Source: Sphaerimonospora sp050942215 | GTDB lineage: Bacteria > Actinomycetota > Actinomycetes > Streptosporangiales > Streptosporangiaceae | Assembly (NCBI RefSeq): GCF_050942215.1 | Contig: NZ_CP192056.1 | Coordinates: forward strand, 3,286,001-3,350,000 | DNA length: 64,000 nt | Direction of reading: 5' to 3' | Shown here: piece after piece, positions 8,254 through 17,348 of the stretch | How positions within the stretch are numbered: the first letter of the stretch is position 1 | Layout of the letters: every line of letters starts with the position of its first letter | Made by a program: the position numbers and the translations under genes | Notes under the pieces: generated by a model | Told to the model about the DNA's origin: nothing | Database searches by the model: none | What the model saw: the letters and a program-made list of their open reading frames with translations, nothing else

Positions 8254-10041
8254 TCACGGAAGACGATGTCGTTTCAGCAAGTTGCCGGGCGATGGCAGCT
8301 TGCTGTACGCCGGCCGGGCGTGACCGGCGACCGCGACCAGATCGATGCGGCCGGACACCAGCCCCACGTGGATCCGTGTCGGCCAGGGATCCGTGTCGGC
8401 CTCCCGCGCCAGGTCCAGCGCCCAATCCGCCGGCGCGTACACCGCCACGGGCAGGCCGGCCTCGACGCGGACCCGGGCGGCGTGCCGGAGCATCTCATCC
8501 CAGCACAGCTCGACCGGCCGCCCGGGGCGCAGCAGCACGCCGTCCACCCGGCGGCGCCGCAGCAGCCGGGCGCGCTCGACCAGGGCGTCGGCGGCCGCCG
8601 TCCACTCGGGGCCGTCCGGACACGCCAGCTCCACCAGGCACGGCGTGCCGGGCTCACCGGCCGCCGGCTCGGCGTCCGGCGGCAGCAGCCTGCCGACCAC
8701 TCCGTACGGCGCCGCCTCCGCACCGGCGGCCTCGCCCGCGTCCCCGCGCACGAGTACCAGCCCGCTCGGAACCGGACCACTCGGCGTGTCTGGGGGCACC
8801 GTGACCAGCCGGTTGGGCAGGCGCACCGACCCGAGCCGCAGCGGCACCCCGATCGCGTTGCCCGGCCTCGCCCCGGCCGCCGCGCCGGCCTCCTCGCGGA
8901 AGACGGCCTCGGCCTCGTCGATCCGCTCGGGGCAGCGGCGCCGCAGGCCCAGATAGCTGATGGCGCCCGTGCGGGTGAGGAAATGCACGCCGAACTGCGC
9001 CGGAGGCAGGCCCAGGCGCCGGCCGTAGGATTCCCACCAGGTCATGCTCGGTTCGGCGAGCCGCTGGGTGCGGGCCACCGGGCCGCGCCTGGCCCGTTCG
9101 TAGGCCTTGAACGCGGTGGCGTTGTCGTCGTGCGTGCTCAGCGCCCCGGCGAGCGCGATCGCGTCCTCCAGCGCCATCTTCGTGCCCGAACCCACGGTGA
9201 AGTGCGCGGTGTGCGCGGCGTCTCCCAGCAGCACCGTGTCGCCGTCGGACCAGCGCTCGTTGCGCACCACCCTGAACCGGCCCCACCTGCTGCCGCCACC
9301 GACCAGCCGGTGGCCGCCGAGGTGACCGGCGAAGATCCCGGTGAGCAGGTCCAGCCCGGCCTCGCCGATGGGTGCGGCGGGATCAGGACCGGCCAGCCCC
9401 GCCCTGCGCCACGTGGTCTCGTCGAGCTCGACCACCACCGTGCTCATCCCCGCGCCGTACGGATAACAGTGCGCGGCCATCGGGCCGAACTCCGTCTGGA
9501 CGAAGGCGAACGCGGTCACGTCGCCGAAGTCCGCCGTGCTGCCCAGCCAGATGTACCGCGCGCGCCCGGTCCGCACGCTCGTCCCGAAGGCCCGCCGCCG
9601 GGCCGTACGGTGCGCGGAGTGTGCGCCGTCGGCGAGGGCGACGACGTCGGCGTCCAGGTCGCCGACACGCACCTCACGCCGGAAATGGAGCCGAGCCCCG
9701 ACGTCCTCCGCCTGTTCCCGCAGGATCGCCAGCAGTTCGTGCCTGGACACCGACAGCAGGTCGAAGCCGTCGTAGCGGAGCGTGGCTGCCGGCAGCCGCA
9801 TCTCCACCCCCGACACCGCCACCCCCGCCGCCGTCATCCGGCGATGGGTCCCGGGGTCGTGCCGGGCCAGCCCGCGCAGGGTCCGGTCGGACAGGCTCAC
9901 GCCGAAGCCGGACACCTCGTCACGCCCGTCGCGCTCGTACACGTCGACGACGGCGTCCGACCGGGTCAGGCCGATCATACGGGCCAGGAACAGGCCCGCC
10001 GGCCCCGCGCCGACCACGGCGACACGCTTGCCGGTGCTCAT
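8254..10041 (-). CDS. Aryl-CoA-type FAD monooxygenase with shortened OYE-like C-terminal domain
   Basis: A 595-residue protein. Residues 1-390 are a class A flavoprotein monooxygenase: GAGPAGLFLARM (FAD), the central DG motif in ALADGAHSAHR, and LLGDAAHTAHFTVGSGTKMALEDA. The spacing and the HFTVGSGTK segment are those of salicylyl-CoA 5-hydroxylase and anthraniloyl-CoA monooxygenase. From about 395 the sequence turns into the start of an old-yellow-enzyme barrel (IGVPLRLGSVRLPNRLVTVPP) but runs only about 200 residues instead of about 370 and lacks the usual FMN and catalytic His/Asn motifs; it ends with HVGLVSGRIDLVAVAGHARP, resembling a collapsed barrel. A GGGGGAGAG site precedes the ATG. 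Next to an aryl PKS and EntE-like ligase, it probably hydroxylates a salicylyl-CoA-like thioester. Confidence 0.85.
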   Translation of the reverse strand: MSTGKRVAVVGAGPAGLFLARMIGLTRSDAVVDVYERDGRDEVSGFGVSLSDRTLRGLARHDPGTHRRMTAAGVAVSGVEMRLPAATLRYDGFDLLSVSRHELLAILREQAEDVGARLHFRREVRVGDLDADVVALADGAHSAHRTARRRAFGTSVRTGRARYIWLGSTADFGDVTAFAFVQTEFGPMAAHCYPYGAGMSTVVVELDETTWRRAGLAGPDPAAPIGEAGLDLLTGIFAGHLGGHRLVGGGSRWGRFRVVRNERWSDGDTVLLGDAAHTAHFTVGSGTKMALEDAIALAGALSTHDDNATAFKAYERARRGPVARTQRLAEPSMTWWESYGRRLGLPPAQFGVHFLTRTGAISYLGLRRRCPERIDEAEAVFREEAGAAAGARPGNAIGVPLRLGSVRLPNRLVTVPPDTPSGPVPSGLVLVRGDAGEAAGAEAAPYGVVGRLLPPDAEPAAGEPGTPCLVELACPDGPEWTAAADALVERARLLRRRRVDGVLLRPGRPVELCWDEMLRHAARVRVEAGLPVAVYAPADWALDLAREADTDPWPTRIHVGLVSGRIDLVAVAGHARPAYSKLPSPGNLLKRHRLP

Positions 10042-10387
10042 CTCTCCCCCTGCCCCCGCCCCTCACCGATGGCGCGAGACGCCGCCGGAAACGGGCGGTT
10101 TCCGCGGATATTCCGACGACCATGGTCGGCGGTGACATCGGACACCGGCCAGCGGACGGGGGGACAACGGCACGATCGGATAACCGGCCGGCGTACTCGC
10201 CGTGCTCCCCCGGGGATCCGGCGGAAATCCGGGCCGGCCCGCAGCGGACGCGCGGCGGAGAACAGCATCTACGAAGGTGCGCGGGCCGACCAGGCAAGAT
10301 CACGATTGGGTCAACCTTTCACTCGTATTCGAGCTGCTCTCCGGGCCGGCTGACGGCCTGCGACGAGCGTCGGAGGGCTGTCCGTTC
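10042..10387. promoter_or_regulatory. 346-bp divergent intergenic region between FAD monooxygenase and aryl PKS
   Basis: No plausible coding frame. The region separates divergently transcribed genes and must hold both promoters. It is less GC-rich near 10310-10340 (TTGGGTCAACCTTTCACTCG), a reasonable place for the PKS promoter, but I see no convincing -35/-10 pair. GGAGG lies 11 bp before the PKS ATG. Confidence 0.4.
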
Positions 10388-13300
10388 ATGAACTCAAGCG
10401 AACCCATCGCAATCATCGGAATGGCCTGCAGATTCGCGGGAGGCATCGACTCGCCGGAGAGATTCTGGACCCTCCTGTGCGAGCGCGGCGACACCGTCGG
10501 CGAACTTCCCGCGGAGCGCTGGAGCCGGTACACATCCCATGGCCGCGAGTACGCCCGAGCACTTCGCGACGTGACCAAGCACGGCGCCTTCCTGGACGAC
10601 GTGAAAGGTTTCGACGCCGACTTCTTCGACATCACCCCGCGTGAAGCCGCGCTGATGGATCCGCAGCAACGGATCATGCTCGAACTGGCCTGGGAGGCGT
10701 TCGAGCACGCCGGCATCCGGCCGCGCGACCTCGCCGGGACCGACACCGGCGTCTTCATCGGGGTCGGCGCCGACGACTACGGCCGCGGGCTGCTGGAGGA
10801 CCTTCCCCGGATCGAGGCGTGGACCGGCATCGGCGGCGCCCACTGCGGGGTGCCCAACCGCGTCTCCTATGTGCTCGACCTGCGCGGCCCCAGCATCGCC
10901 GTGGACACCGCGTGCTCGTCCTCTCTGGCCGCGATGCACCTGGCGGTGCAGGCGCTGCGCAACGGGGAGTGCCCGATGGCCGTCGCCGGCGGCGTGCTTG
11001 TGGTGGCCGCCCCGGGTCTGTCGCTGGTGCTCGACGCGGCGGGCGCCACCGCACCCGACGGGCGCAGCAAGTCCTTCGACGCAGCGGCCGACGGGTACGG
11101 CCGCGGCGAGGGGGGCGGCCTGATCGTGCTCAAGCGCCTGTCCGACGCGCGCCGCGACGGCGACCGGGTGCTCGCGGTCATCCGCGGCAGTGCCGTACAC
11201 CAGGACGGCAGGACCAACGGGATCATGGCGCCCAGCGGAACCGCGCAGGCGCACCTGATGCGGCGCTGCTACGAGGCGGCGGGCATCGACCCCGGCACGG
11301 TCGGCTACGTGGAGGCACACGGCACCGGGACGCCCGTGGGCGATCCGATCGAGGCCGAGGCGCTGGCGTCGGTGTTCGGGGCCGGGCGGCCCGGCGAGCG
11401 CCCTCTGCTGATCGGGTCGGTCAAGCCGAACATCGGCCATCTGGAGGCCGGCGCCGGTGTGGCGGGGGTGATCAAGACGGTGCTGGCACTGTGGCACGGC
11501 GAGATCCCGCCGAGCCTGCTGACCACCGGGCCCAACCCCGCCATCCCCTGGGCGTCCGCCGGCCTGCGGGTCGTGACCGAGCCCACCCCGTGGCCCGAAC
11601 TGGACGGTCCCCGTCGCGCAGGGGTGTCCGGGTATGGCTACGGCGGCACGATCGCGCACGTGATCCTGGAGCAGGCCGACCCGGCTCCGCCGCGTACCGG
11701 CCCGGCCGAGGCCGAGGCGGAGCGCAGCCCGGCGAGCGTCACGCTGTTCCCGCTGTCCGGGGGGAGCCCGGACGCCGTCAGGCAGTACGCCGACCGCCTG
11801 GCCGTATGGCTGGCAGGCCACGGCCGCCTGCGGGACGTCGGCCACACGCTGGCGCATCGCCGTACCCACCTCGCCCATCGGGCCGCCGTGGTCGCCGCCG
11901 ACCGGGAGCAGCTGATCGCCCGGCTCCGGGACCTCGCCGAGAACGGCACGCGATCGGCGACCGGAACCGCACCGCCGGCGACCGGCCGCGGGCTGGTCTG
12001 GGTGTTCTCCGGTCACGGCTCCCAGTGGATCGGGATGGGCCGCGAGCTCCTCGCAGCCGACCCCGTGTTCGCCGAGGTGATCGACCGGCTGGAGCCGGTC
12101 TTCCGCGAGGAGATGGACATCTCGCCCCGGGCCGTGATCCTCGGCGACACCCCGCAGCCGGTCCACGTCATCCAGCCGATGATCTTCGCGGTGCAGGCGG
12201 CACTCGGCGCGTCCTGGCAGGCGCTGGGTGTCCGGCCCGACGCGGTCATCGGCCACTCGGTCGGGGAGATCGCCGCCGCGGTCACCGCCGGGATTCTCAC
12301 CCTGGAGCAGGGGGCGAGGCTCGTCTGCCGGCGTTCGCTGCTGCTGCGCCGGGTGGCCGGCCGGGGCGCCATGGCACTGGTCGCCCTGACGCCGGACGAG
12401 GCCGGGCGGCGTCTCGGCACCAGGCGGGACGTGGTCGTGGCCGTCGCGGCCTCCACCGCATCGGCCGTGATCTCCGGCGACGTCGCGGCGGTCGAGGAGA
12501 TCGGCGAGCGGTGGGGAGCCGAGGGCGTCGTCACCCGACGGGTCGACTCCGACGTCGCGTTCCACAGCCCGCACATGGACGCGCCTGCCGAGGAGCTGGC
12601 CGTCACCGCCGCCGGGCTGACGCCGAGCCCGCCCCGGATCCCCGTCTACTCGACGGCCCTGGCCGACCCCCGCTCCGGCGCGCCCCGGGACGGCGGCTAC
12701 TGGGCGGCGAACCTGCGCGGCCAGGTGCGGTTCGCGCAGGCGGTGGCCGCCGCCGTGGAGGACGGCTATCGCCTGTTCGTCGAGGTCTCTCCCCACCCGG
12801 TGGTGGAGCACTCCGTCGAGGAGACGCTCGACGACCTCGGCGTCGTGGACGCGTACGTGACGCATTCGCTGCGGCGCGACCGGCCGGAGCGTGAGACGCT
12901 GCTCGGCAACCTGGGCCGGCTCTACTGCCACGGCGCGCGAATCGACTGGACGGCGCTGTGGCCCGGCGGCGAGCTCGCCGACCTGCCGGTGACGGTGTGG
13001 CAGCACCGGCCGCACTGGGCCGAGGCGCCGGCCGGCGACCCCGCCTCCCGCGAGGAGCACGATCCGGCCGGGCACACGCTGCTGGGCGGCCGGATCACCG
13101 TGCACGGCGCCGCGCCGAACCAGGTGTGGCTGACCCACGTGGATCTCGGGTCACGCCCCTATCCCGGCCGGCACCCGGTGCGCGAGGTGGAGATCGTACC
13201 CGCCGCCGTGCTGCTGAACACCTTCCTCGGCGCCGCGTCGTTCGACGGCCCGTGGGCCGACCTGCTCGACGTGTCGCTGCGCGTGCCGGTCAGCATGACC

Positions 13301-15622
13301 CGCCCCCGCCACGTGCAGGTCGTGCGCGAGGGCGGCACCGTCCGGCTCTCCTCCCGGATCGTCGAGGGCGCCGAGGACACGGGCTGGGTCACCCACACCA
13401 CGTCGGCGTTCGAGCCCTCGTCAGGGCCGGGGCCGGGCGGCGGGCCGGAAGCGCTCGCCCCGGAGGAGCTGCCCCCCGGCCACGTCGTCGACCGGCTCGC
13501 GAGCCTGGGGGTGGCCGCCATGGGCTTCCCCTGGGCCGTGGAGACGATCAGGCGCGGCGACGGCGTCCTGGTCGTCACCGTACGGGACGGCCGGGACCCC
13601 GGCGAGGCCCCGCCGGCCACATGGGCGCCCCTGCTGGACGCGGCCCTGTCCGCGGCGTCGGTGATGCTCCCCGGGCCGCCGGTGCTGCGCATGCCCGCGC
13701 ACATCAACCGGGTCACGCTGGCGAAGCTCCCCCCTGCCCGGGCCCGGATCACCGTGCGGGTGACCGGCGACGACACGGTCGACGTCGAACTCGCCGACCT
13801 CGACGGCGAACTCGTGGGCAGGCTGTCGCACATCCGGTACGGCACGCCGGACGGAGACGCCGGACCCGTCGCCGGCCCTCGCCGCCTGGTGCACCGGCTC
13901 ACCTGGCACCCGGTCGATCGCGGGGACACCGCGCGGCAGCCGGTCGTCGCGCTCGTCGGCCCGAACCGGGCGCTCGCCGCCAGGCTCGCCGCGCACCTCG
14001 ACGGCACGCGCATCCCCCATCTCGCCGCCGAGACCCCGGAAGAGCTGCCCGACGCCGCGCTCGACGGCGACCATGTCGTCCTGCTGCTGCCCGAGCGGGC
14101 CGCGCCGGAGCAGACCCGCGGAAGCGGGCTCGGCGAGGCGGTCACCCGCTCGGCATGGCTGCTGGCCCGGACCGCGCAACGGCTGGCCGGGTCCGGGCGC
14201 GCCGCCCCCGCCCGGCTGTGGTGCGTCACCGAAGGCGTACACGAAGGCACGGACCCCGCGTCGCTCCCGCACGGCGCGCTCTGGGGTCTCGGACGGATCA
14301 TCGCGGGCGAGCACCCCGACCTGTGGGGCGGGGTCCTGGACATCGGGGACTCGCCGAAGGACCTGCCCGCGCTCGTCGAGGTGCTGCGCGGCGTGCGCGG
14401 CGAGGACGTGGTCGTGGTGCGTGACGGCGAACCGTACGCCGCACGCCTGGAGCACCTGGACGGCGAGCCCAGCCGGCCGCCGGCGTCCCTGCGGGCCGAC
14501 GGCACCTACCTCGTCACCGGTGGTCTCGGCGCGCTCGGCCTGGAGGTCGCGCGATGGCTGGCCGAACGCGGGGCGCGCCGCATCATCCTGGCCGGCCGGC
14601 GTGCGCTGCCGGACCGGGACACCTGGGACACGCTGACCGATCCCCGGGTCCTGGCGCGGGTGGAGGCGGTCCGATCGCTCGAACGGCTCGGCGTCACCGT
14701 GGTGACGGCCGCCGTGGACATCGCCGACGCCGAGGCGGCGGCGCGGCTGCTCGCGCCGCCCCTCCTCGGCCTGCCGCCGATCCGGGGAGTGGTCCACGCC
14801 GCCGGCGTCCTCGACGACCGGGTCGTCCGCGACCTCGACGAGCGCTCGCTGCGCACGGTGCTGCGGCCGAAGGTCGACGGCGCGGCGGTGCTGCATGACC
14901 TGTTCCCGCCCGGCGACGTGGACTTCTTCGTGCTGTTCTCCTCCTGCGGCCAGCTGCTCGGACTGCCCGGCCAGGGCGCCTACGCCGCCGGCAACGCCTT
15001 CCTCGACGCGCTCGCGGCCCACCGCCGGGCGGCCGGGGACACCGGGACGATCAGTTTCGGCTGGACGTCCTGGCGCGGTCTGGGCATGTCCACCTCCACC
15101 GAGGTGATCGACGCCGAACTGGCCGCGCGCGGCACGGCCGACATCGGCGTCACCGAGGCGTTCGCCGCGTGGGAGGTGGCCGAGCGGTACGACCTCGGCT
15201 ATGCGGCCGTCCTGCGGACCGTGCCGGCGGGCCCCGGCGGGCACCGGCCGCCGCTGCTCGGTCTGCTGACCGCCGCCGACTCCGCCGTGGAGACCGCGGC
15301 CGAGACCGCTGACCTTCCCTGGTCCGGCCTGGACGGGGCCGAGCTCCGCAAGTATCTGACCGAGGAGATCGCCCGGCACGTCGCCGCCGAGACCAGACGC
15401 GCGACCGGCGAGGTGGACCCGCGCCGCGCGCTGTCGGAGATGGGCCTCGACTCGGTCATGAGCTCACGGGTGCGCCACGCCCTGCAGCGGCAGTTCGGGA
15501 TCGCGCTGCCCGTGACGTTGTTCTGGGACCGGCCGACCATCGACGCGGTCGCCGAGTGGTTGATCGAGCGCCTCCGCGCGGCGGAGGCCGACCGGCGCGA
15601 CGAGGGGGCGAACGTTTCATGA
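10388..15622 (+). CDS. Iterative type I PKS for an aromatic acid (KS-AT-DH/TH-KR-ACP)
   Basis: A 1744-residue bacterial iterative PKS. KS: Cys176 in DTACSSS, His in EAHGTGTPVGDP and KPNIGHLEAGAG. AT: Ser624 in GHSVGEIAAA; AFHSPHM points to malonyl-CoA. DH or thioester-hydrolase-like domain: His929 in HPVREVEIVPAAVLLNT, where the Gly of HxxxGxxxxP is Glu. KR: TGGLGALGLEVARWLAERGA near 1375 with SSCGQLLGLPGQGAYAAGN (Tyr). ACP: Ser1689 in GLDSVMSS. No thioesterase or methyltransferase domain. This organisation is that of 6-methylsalicylate, naphthoate and orsellinate synthases in enediyne and avilamycin-type clusters (NcsB, MdpB, CalO5, AviM). An intact KR favours a methylsalicylate or naphthoate over orsellinate. 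The next gene, an aryl-acid ligase, overlaps it by 4 bp. Confidence 0.93.
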   Translation: MNSSEPIAIIGMACRFAGGIDSPERFWTLLCERGDTVGELPAERWSRYTSHGREYARALRDVTKHGAFLDDVKGFDADFFDITPREAALMDPQQRIMLELAWEAFEHAGIRPRDLAGTDTGVFIGVGADDYGRGLLEDLPRIEAWTGIGGAHCGVPNRVSYVLDLRGPSIAVDTACSSSLAAMHLAVQALRNGECPMAVAGGVLVVAAPGLSLVLDAAGATAPDGRSKSFDAAADGYGRGEGGGLIVLKRLSDARRDGDRVLAVIRGSAVHQDGRTNGIMAPSGTAQAHLMRRCYEAAGIDPGTVGYVEAHGTGTPVGDPIEAEALASVFGAGRPGERPLLIGSVKPNIGHLEAGAGVAGVIKTVLALWHGEIPPSLLTTGPNPAIPWASAGLRVVTEPTPWPELDGPRRAGVSGYGYGGTIAHVILEQADPAPPRTGPAEAEAERSPASVTLFPLSGGSPDAVRQYADRLAVWLAGHGRLRDVGHTLAHRRTHLAHRAAVVAADREQLIARLRDLAENGTRSATGTAPPATGRGLVWVFSGHGSQWIGMGRELLAADPVFAEVIDRLEPVFREEMDISPRAVILGDTPQPVHVIQPMIFAVQAALGASWQALGVRPDAVIGHSVGEIAAAVTAGILTLEQGARLVCRRSLLLRRVAGRGAMALVALTPDEAGRRLGTRRDVVVAVAASTASAVISGDVAAVEEIGERWGAEGVVTRRVDSDVAFHSPHMDAPAEELAVTAAGLTPSPPRIPVYSTALADPRSGAPRDGGYWAANLRGQVRFAQAVAAAVEDGYRLFVEVSPHPVVEHSVEETLDDLGVVDAYVTHSLRRDRPERETLLGNLGRLYCHGARIDWTALWPGGELADLPVTVWQHRPHWAEAPAGDPASREEHDPAGHTLLGGRITVHGAAPNQVWLTHVDLGSRPYPGRHPVREVEIVPAAVLLNTFLGAASFDGPWADLLDVSLRVPVSMTRPRHVQVVREGGTVRLSSRIVEGAEDTGWVTHTTSAFEPSSGPGPGGGPEALAPEELPPGHVVDRLASLGVAAMGFPWAVETIRRGDGVLVVTVRDGRDPGEAPPATWAPLLDAALSAASVMLPGPPVLRMPAHINRVTLAKLPPARARITVRVTGDDTVDVELADLDGELVGRLSHIRYGTPDGDAGPVAGPRRLVHRLTWHPVDRGDTARQPVVALVGPNRALAARLAAHLDGTRIPHLAAETPEELPDAALDGDHVVLLLPERAAPEQTRGSGLGEAVTRSAWLLARTAQRLAGSGRAAPARLWCVTEGVHEGTDPASLPHGALWGLGRIIAGEHPDLWGGVLDIGDSPKDLPALVEVLRGVRGEDVVVVRDGEPYAARLEHLDGEPSRPPASLRADGTYLVTGGLGALGLEVARWLAERGARRIILAGRRALPDRDTWDTLTDPRVLARVEAVRSLERLGVTVVTAAVDIADAEAAARLLAPPLLGLPPIRGVVHAAGVLDDRVVRDLDERSLRTVLRPKVDGAAVLHDLFPPGDVDFFVLFSSCGQLLGLPGQGAYAAGNAFLDALAAHRRAAGDTGTISFGWTSWRGLGMSTSTEVIDAELAARGTADIGVTEAFAAWEVAERYDLGYAAVLRTVPAGPGGHRPPLLGLLTAADSAVETAAETADLPWSGLDGAELRKYLTEEIARHVAAETRRATGEVDPRRALSEMGLDSVMSSRVRHALQRQFGIALPVTLFWDRPTIDAVAEWLIERLRAAEADRRDEGANVS

Positions 15623-17271
15623 TCAACGACACCATGGTGCCCTGGCCGGCGGATCTGGCGGAGGTGTACCGGGCGGCGGGATGCTGGCGCGGCCGTCCAC
15701 TGGGTTCCTATGTGTGGGACTGGGCCGAGCGCTGGGGCGAGCGGACCGCGGTGGTCGACGGCGATCACCGCCTCAGCTACCTCGACCTCGCGCTCAGCGT
15801 CGACGCGCTGGCCGAGCGGTTCGCGCTGCTCGGCCTGCGCCCGGGTGACAGCGTGCTGGTGCAGCTCCCCAACCGCTGGGAGTTCGTGGTGGTCACCCTC
15901 GCCTGTTTCCGCCTCGGCGTGGTGCCGGTGATGATGCTGCCGCCGCACCGTGAGCACGAGCTCACCTCGATCGGCGCGCATGTCCGGGCCAAAGCGCTGA
16001 TCGTCCCGGACGTCTGGCGCGGCTACGACCATCAGGCCCTCGCGCACCGGGTCGCGGCCTCGCTCCCCGAGCCGGCGCAGGTGCTCGTGGCCGGGTCGCA
16101 GGTGCGGTCCGGCAGCGTCGGCCTGCGTGCGCTGCTCACCCCCCGGGGCGACGGCGGCGCCCGGCGCCGATGGCTCGACGAGCGGGCGCCCGCCGCCTCC
16201 GACGTCGCGCTGTTCCTGCTGTCCGGCGGGACCACCGGCATTCCCAAGTTAATCAACCGGACGCACGACGACTACGAGTACAACATCCGCAGCTGCGCGC
16301 GGGCGTGCGCGTTCGGGCCGGACACGGTCTACCTCGCGGTGCTTCCGGCCGGCCACAACTTCACCCTCGGCAGCCCGGGGATCCTCGGCGCCCTGCACTC
16401 CGGGGGCCGGGTCGTCCTGCTGCCGTCGCCGCATCCGGAGACGGCGTTCAAGGCGATCGAGACCGAACGCGTCACCGCCACCTCGGCGGTCCCCGCCGTG
16501 GCCCTCACCTGGATGGCGGCGGCTGAGGCGGGCCGGTACGACCTGAGCAGCCTGCGGCACATCCATGTGGGAGGTTCCGTACTGGCGCCGGAGATCGCGG
16601 CCCGCGTCGGCCCGGCCCTGGGCTGCCGGCTGCAGCAGGTCTACGGCATGGCCGAGGGGCTGATCTGCTACACCGGGGCGGACGCGCCGGCGGAGGTGGC
16701 CCATGCCACCCAGGGCCGCCCGGTCAGCCCGTACGACCAGCTGCTCGTCGTCGACCGCGACGGACGCCCGGTGGCACCCGGCGAGATCGGCGAGCTGCTC
16801 ACCCGCGGCCCGTACACACCGCGGGGGTACTACGACGCGGCCGACCAGAACGCGATCTCCTTCACCCCGGACGGCTGGTATCGCACGGGCGACCTGGTGC
16901 GCGTCACCGCCGACGGCCACGTGGTGGTGTGCGGCCGGGTCAAGGAGCTGATCAACCGAGGCGGCGAGAAGATCTCCGCCGGAGAGATCGAGACCCTGGT
17001 CCAGGAGCTGCCCCAGGTCGCCGAGGTCGCCGCGGTGCCCGTGCCCGATCCCGCTGTGGGCGAGCGGGTGTGCGTGTTCGTCCGGCTCAACCCGGGACAC
17101 CGGCTCACCCTGGAAGAGATCGCCTCCGCCCTCACAGCGCGCGGCCTCGCCGCTTTCAAGATCCCCGAACGGCTCGAAGTGGTGGACGAGCTGCCGCACA
17201 CCCCGGTCGGCAAGCCGGACAAGAAGGCACTGCGGCGGCTGCTCGTCGCCGCGCCGGCCGAGGTCGCGTGA
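15619..17271 (+). CDS. Aryl-acid AMP/CoA ligase (EntE/NcsB2/MdpB2-like)
   Basis: A 550-residue ANL-superfamily adenylating enzyme. The phosphate loop is LLSGGTTGIPKLINRTHDDY, the signature of salicylate/2,3-dihydroxybenzoate ligases; later come YGMAEGLICYTG, GWYRTGDLVR, and the catalytic Lys in TPVGKPDKKALRR. The N-terminus (MVPWPADLAEVYRAAGCWRG) is also of EntE type. It should activate the free aromatic acid as the acyl-adenylate and then CoA thioester for transfer to the enediyne core or sugar. It overlaps the PKS stop (ATGA), so the two are co-translated. Codon 211 (bases 16249-16251), inside the phosphate-loop region, is TTA, one of only two in-frame TTA codons I find in the cluster, so bldA-type control is plausible. 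Confidence 0.93.
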   Translation: MINDTMVPWPADLAEVYRAAGCWRGRPLGSYVWDWAERWGERTAVVDGDHRLSYLDLALSVDALAERFALLGLRPGDSVLVQLPNRWEFVVVTLACFRLGVVPVMMLPPHREHELTSIGAHVRAKALIVPDVWRGYDHQALAHRVAASLPEPAQVLVAGSQVRSGSVGLRALLTPRGDGGARRRWLDERAPAASDVALFLLSGGTTGIPKLINRTHDDYEYNIRSCARACAFGPDTVYLAVLPAGHNFTLGSPGILGALHSGGRVVLLPSPHPETAFKAIETERVTATSAVPAVALTWMAAAEAGRYDLSSLRHIHVGGSVLAPEIAARVGPALGCRLQQVYGMAEGLICYTGADAPAEVAHATQGRPVSPYDQLLVVDRDGRPVAPGEIGELLTRGPYTPRGYYDAADQNAISFTPDGWYRTGDLVRVTADGHVVVCGRVKELINRGGEKISAGEIETLVQELPQVAEVAAVPVPDPAVGERVCVFVRLNPGHRLTLEEIASALTARGLAAFKIPERLEVVDELPHTPVGKPDKKALRRLLVAAPAEVA

Positions 17272-17302
17272 GCCGGCCCGGCGCCGTTCCCACCGGGCCG
17301 GC
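17272..17302 (+). terminator. GC hairpin after the aryl-acid ligase gene
   Basis: A 10-bp perfect stem (arms 17272-17281 and 17293-17302) starts directly after the ligase stop codon and has no T-tract. It could be a weak terminator or an mRNA-stabilising hairpin between the ligase and the hydrolase gene 47 bp further on. Confidence 0.4.
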
Positions 17303-17348
17303 CGGGCCACCCGGTTCATGACGTTCCTCGGACAAGGAGATCGACACG

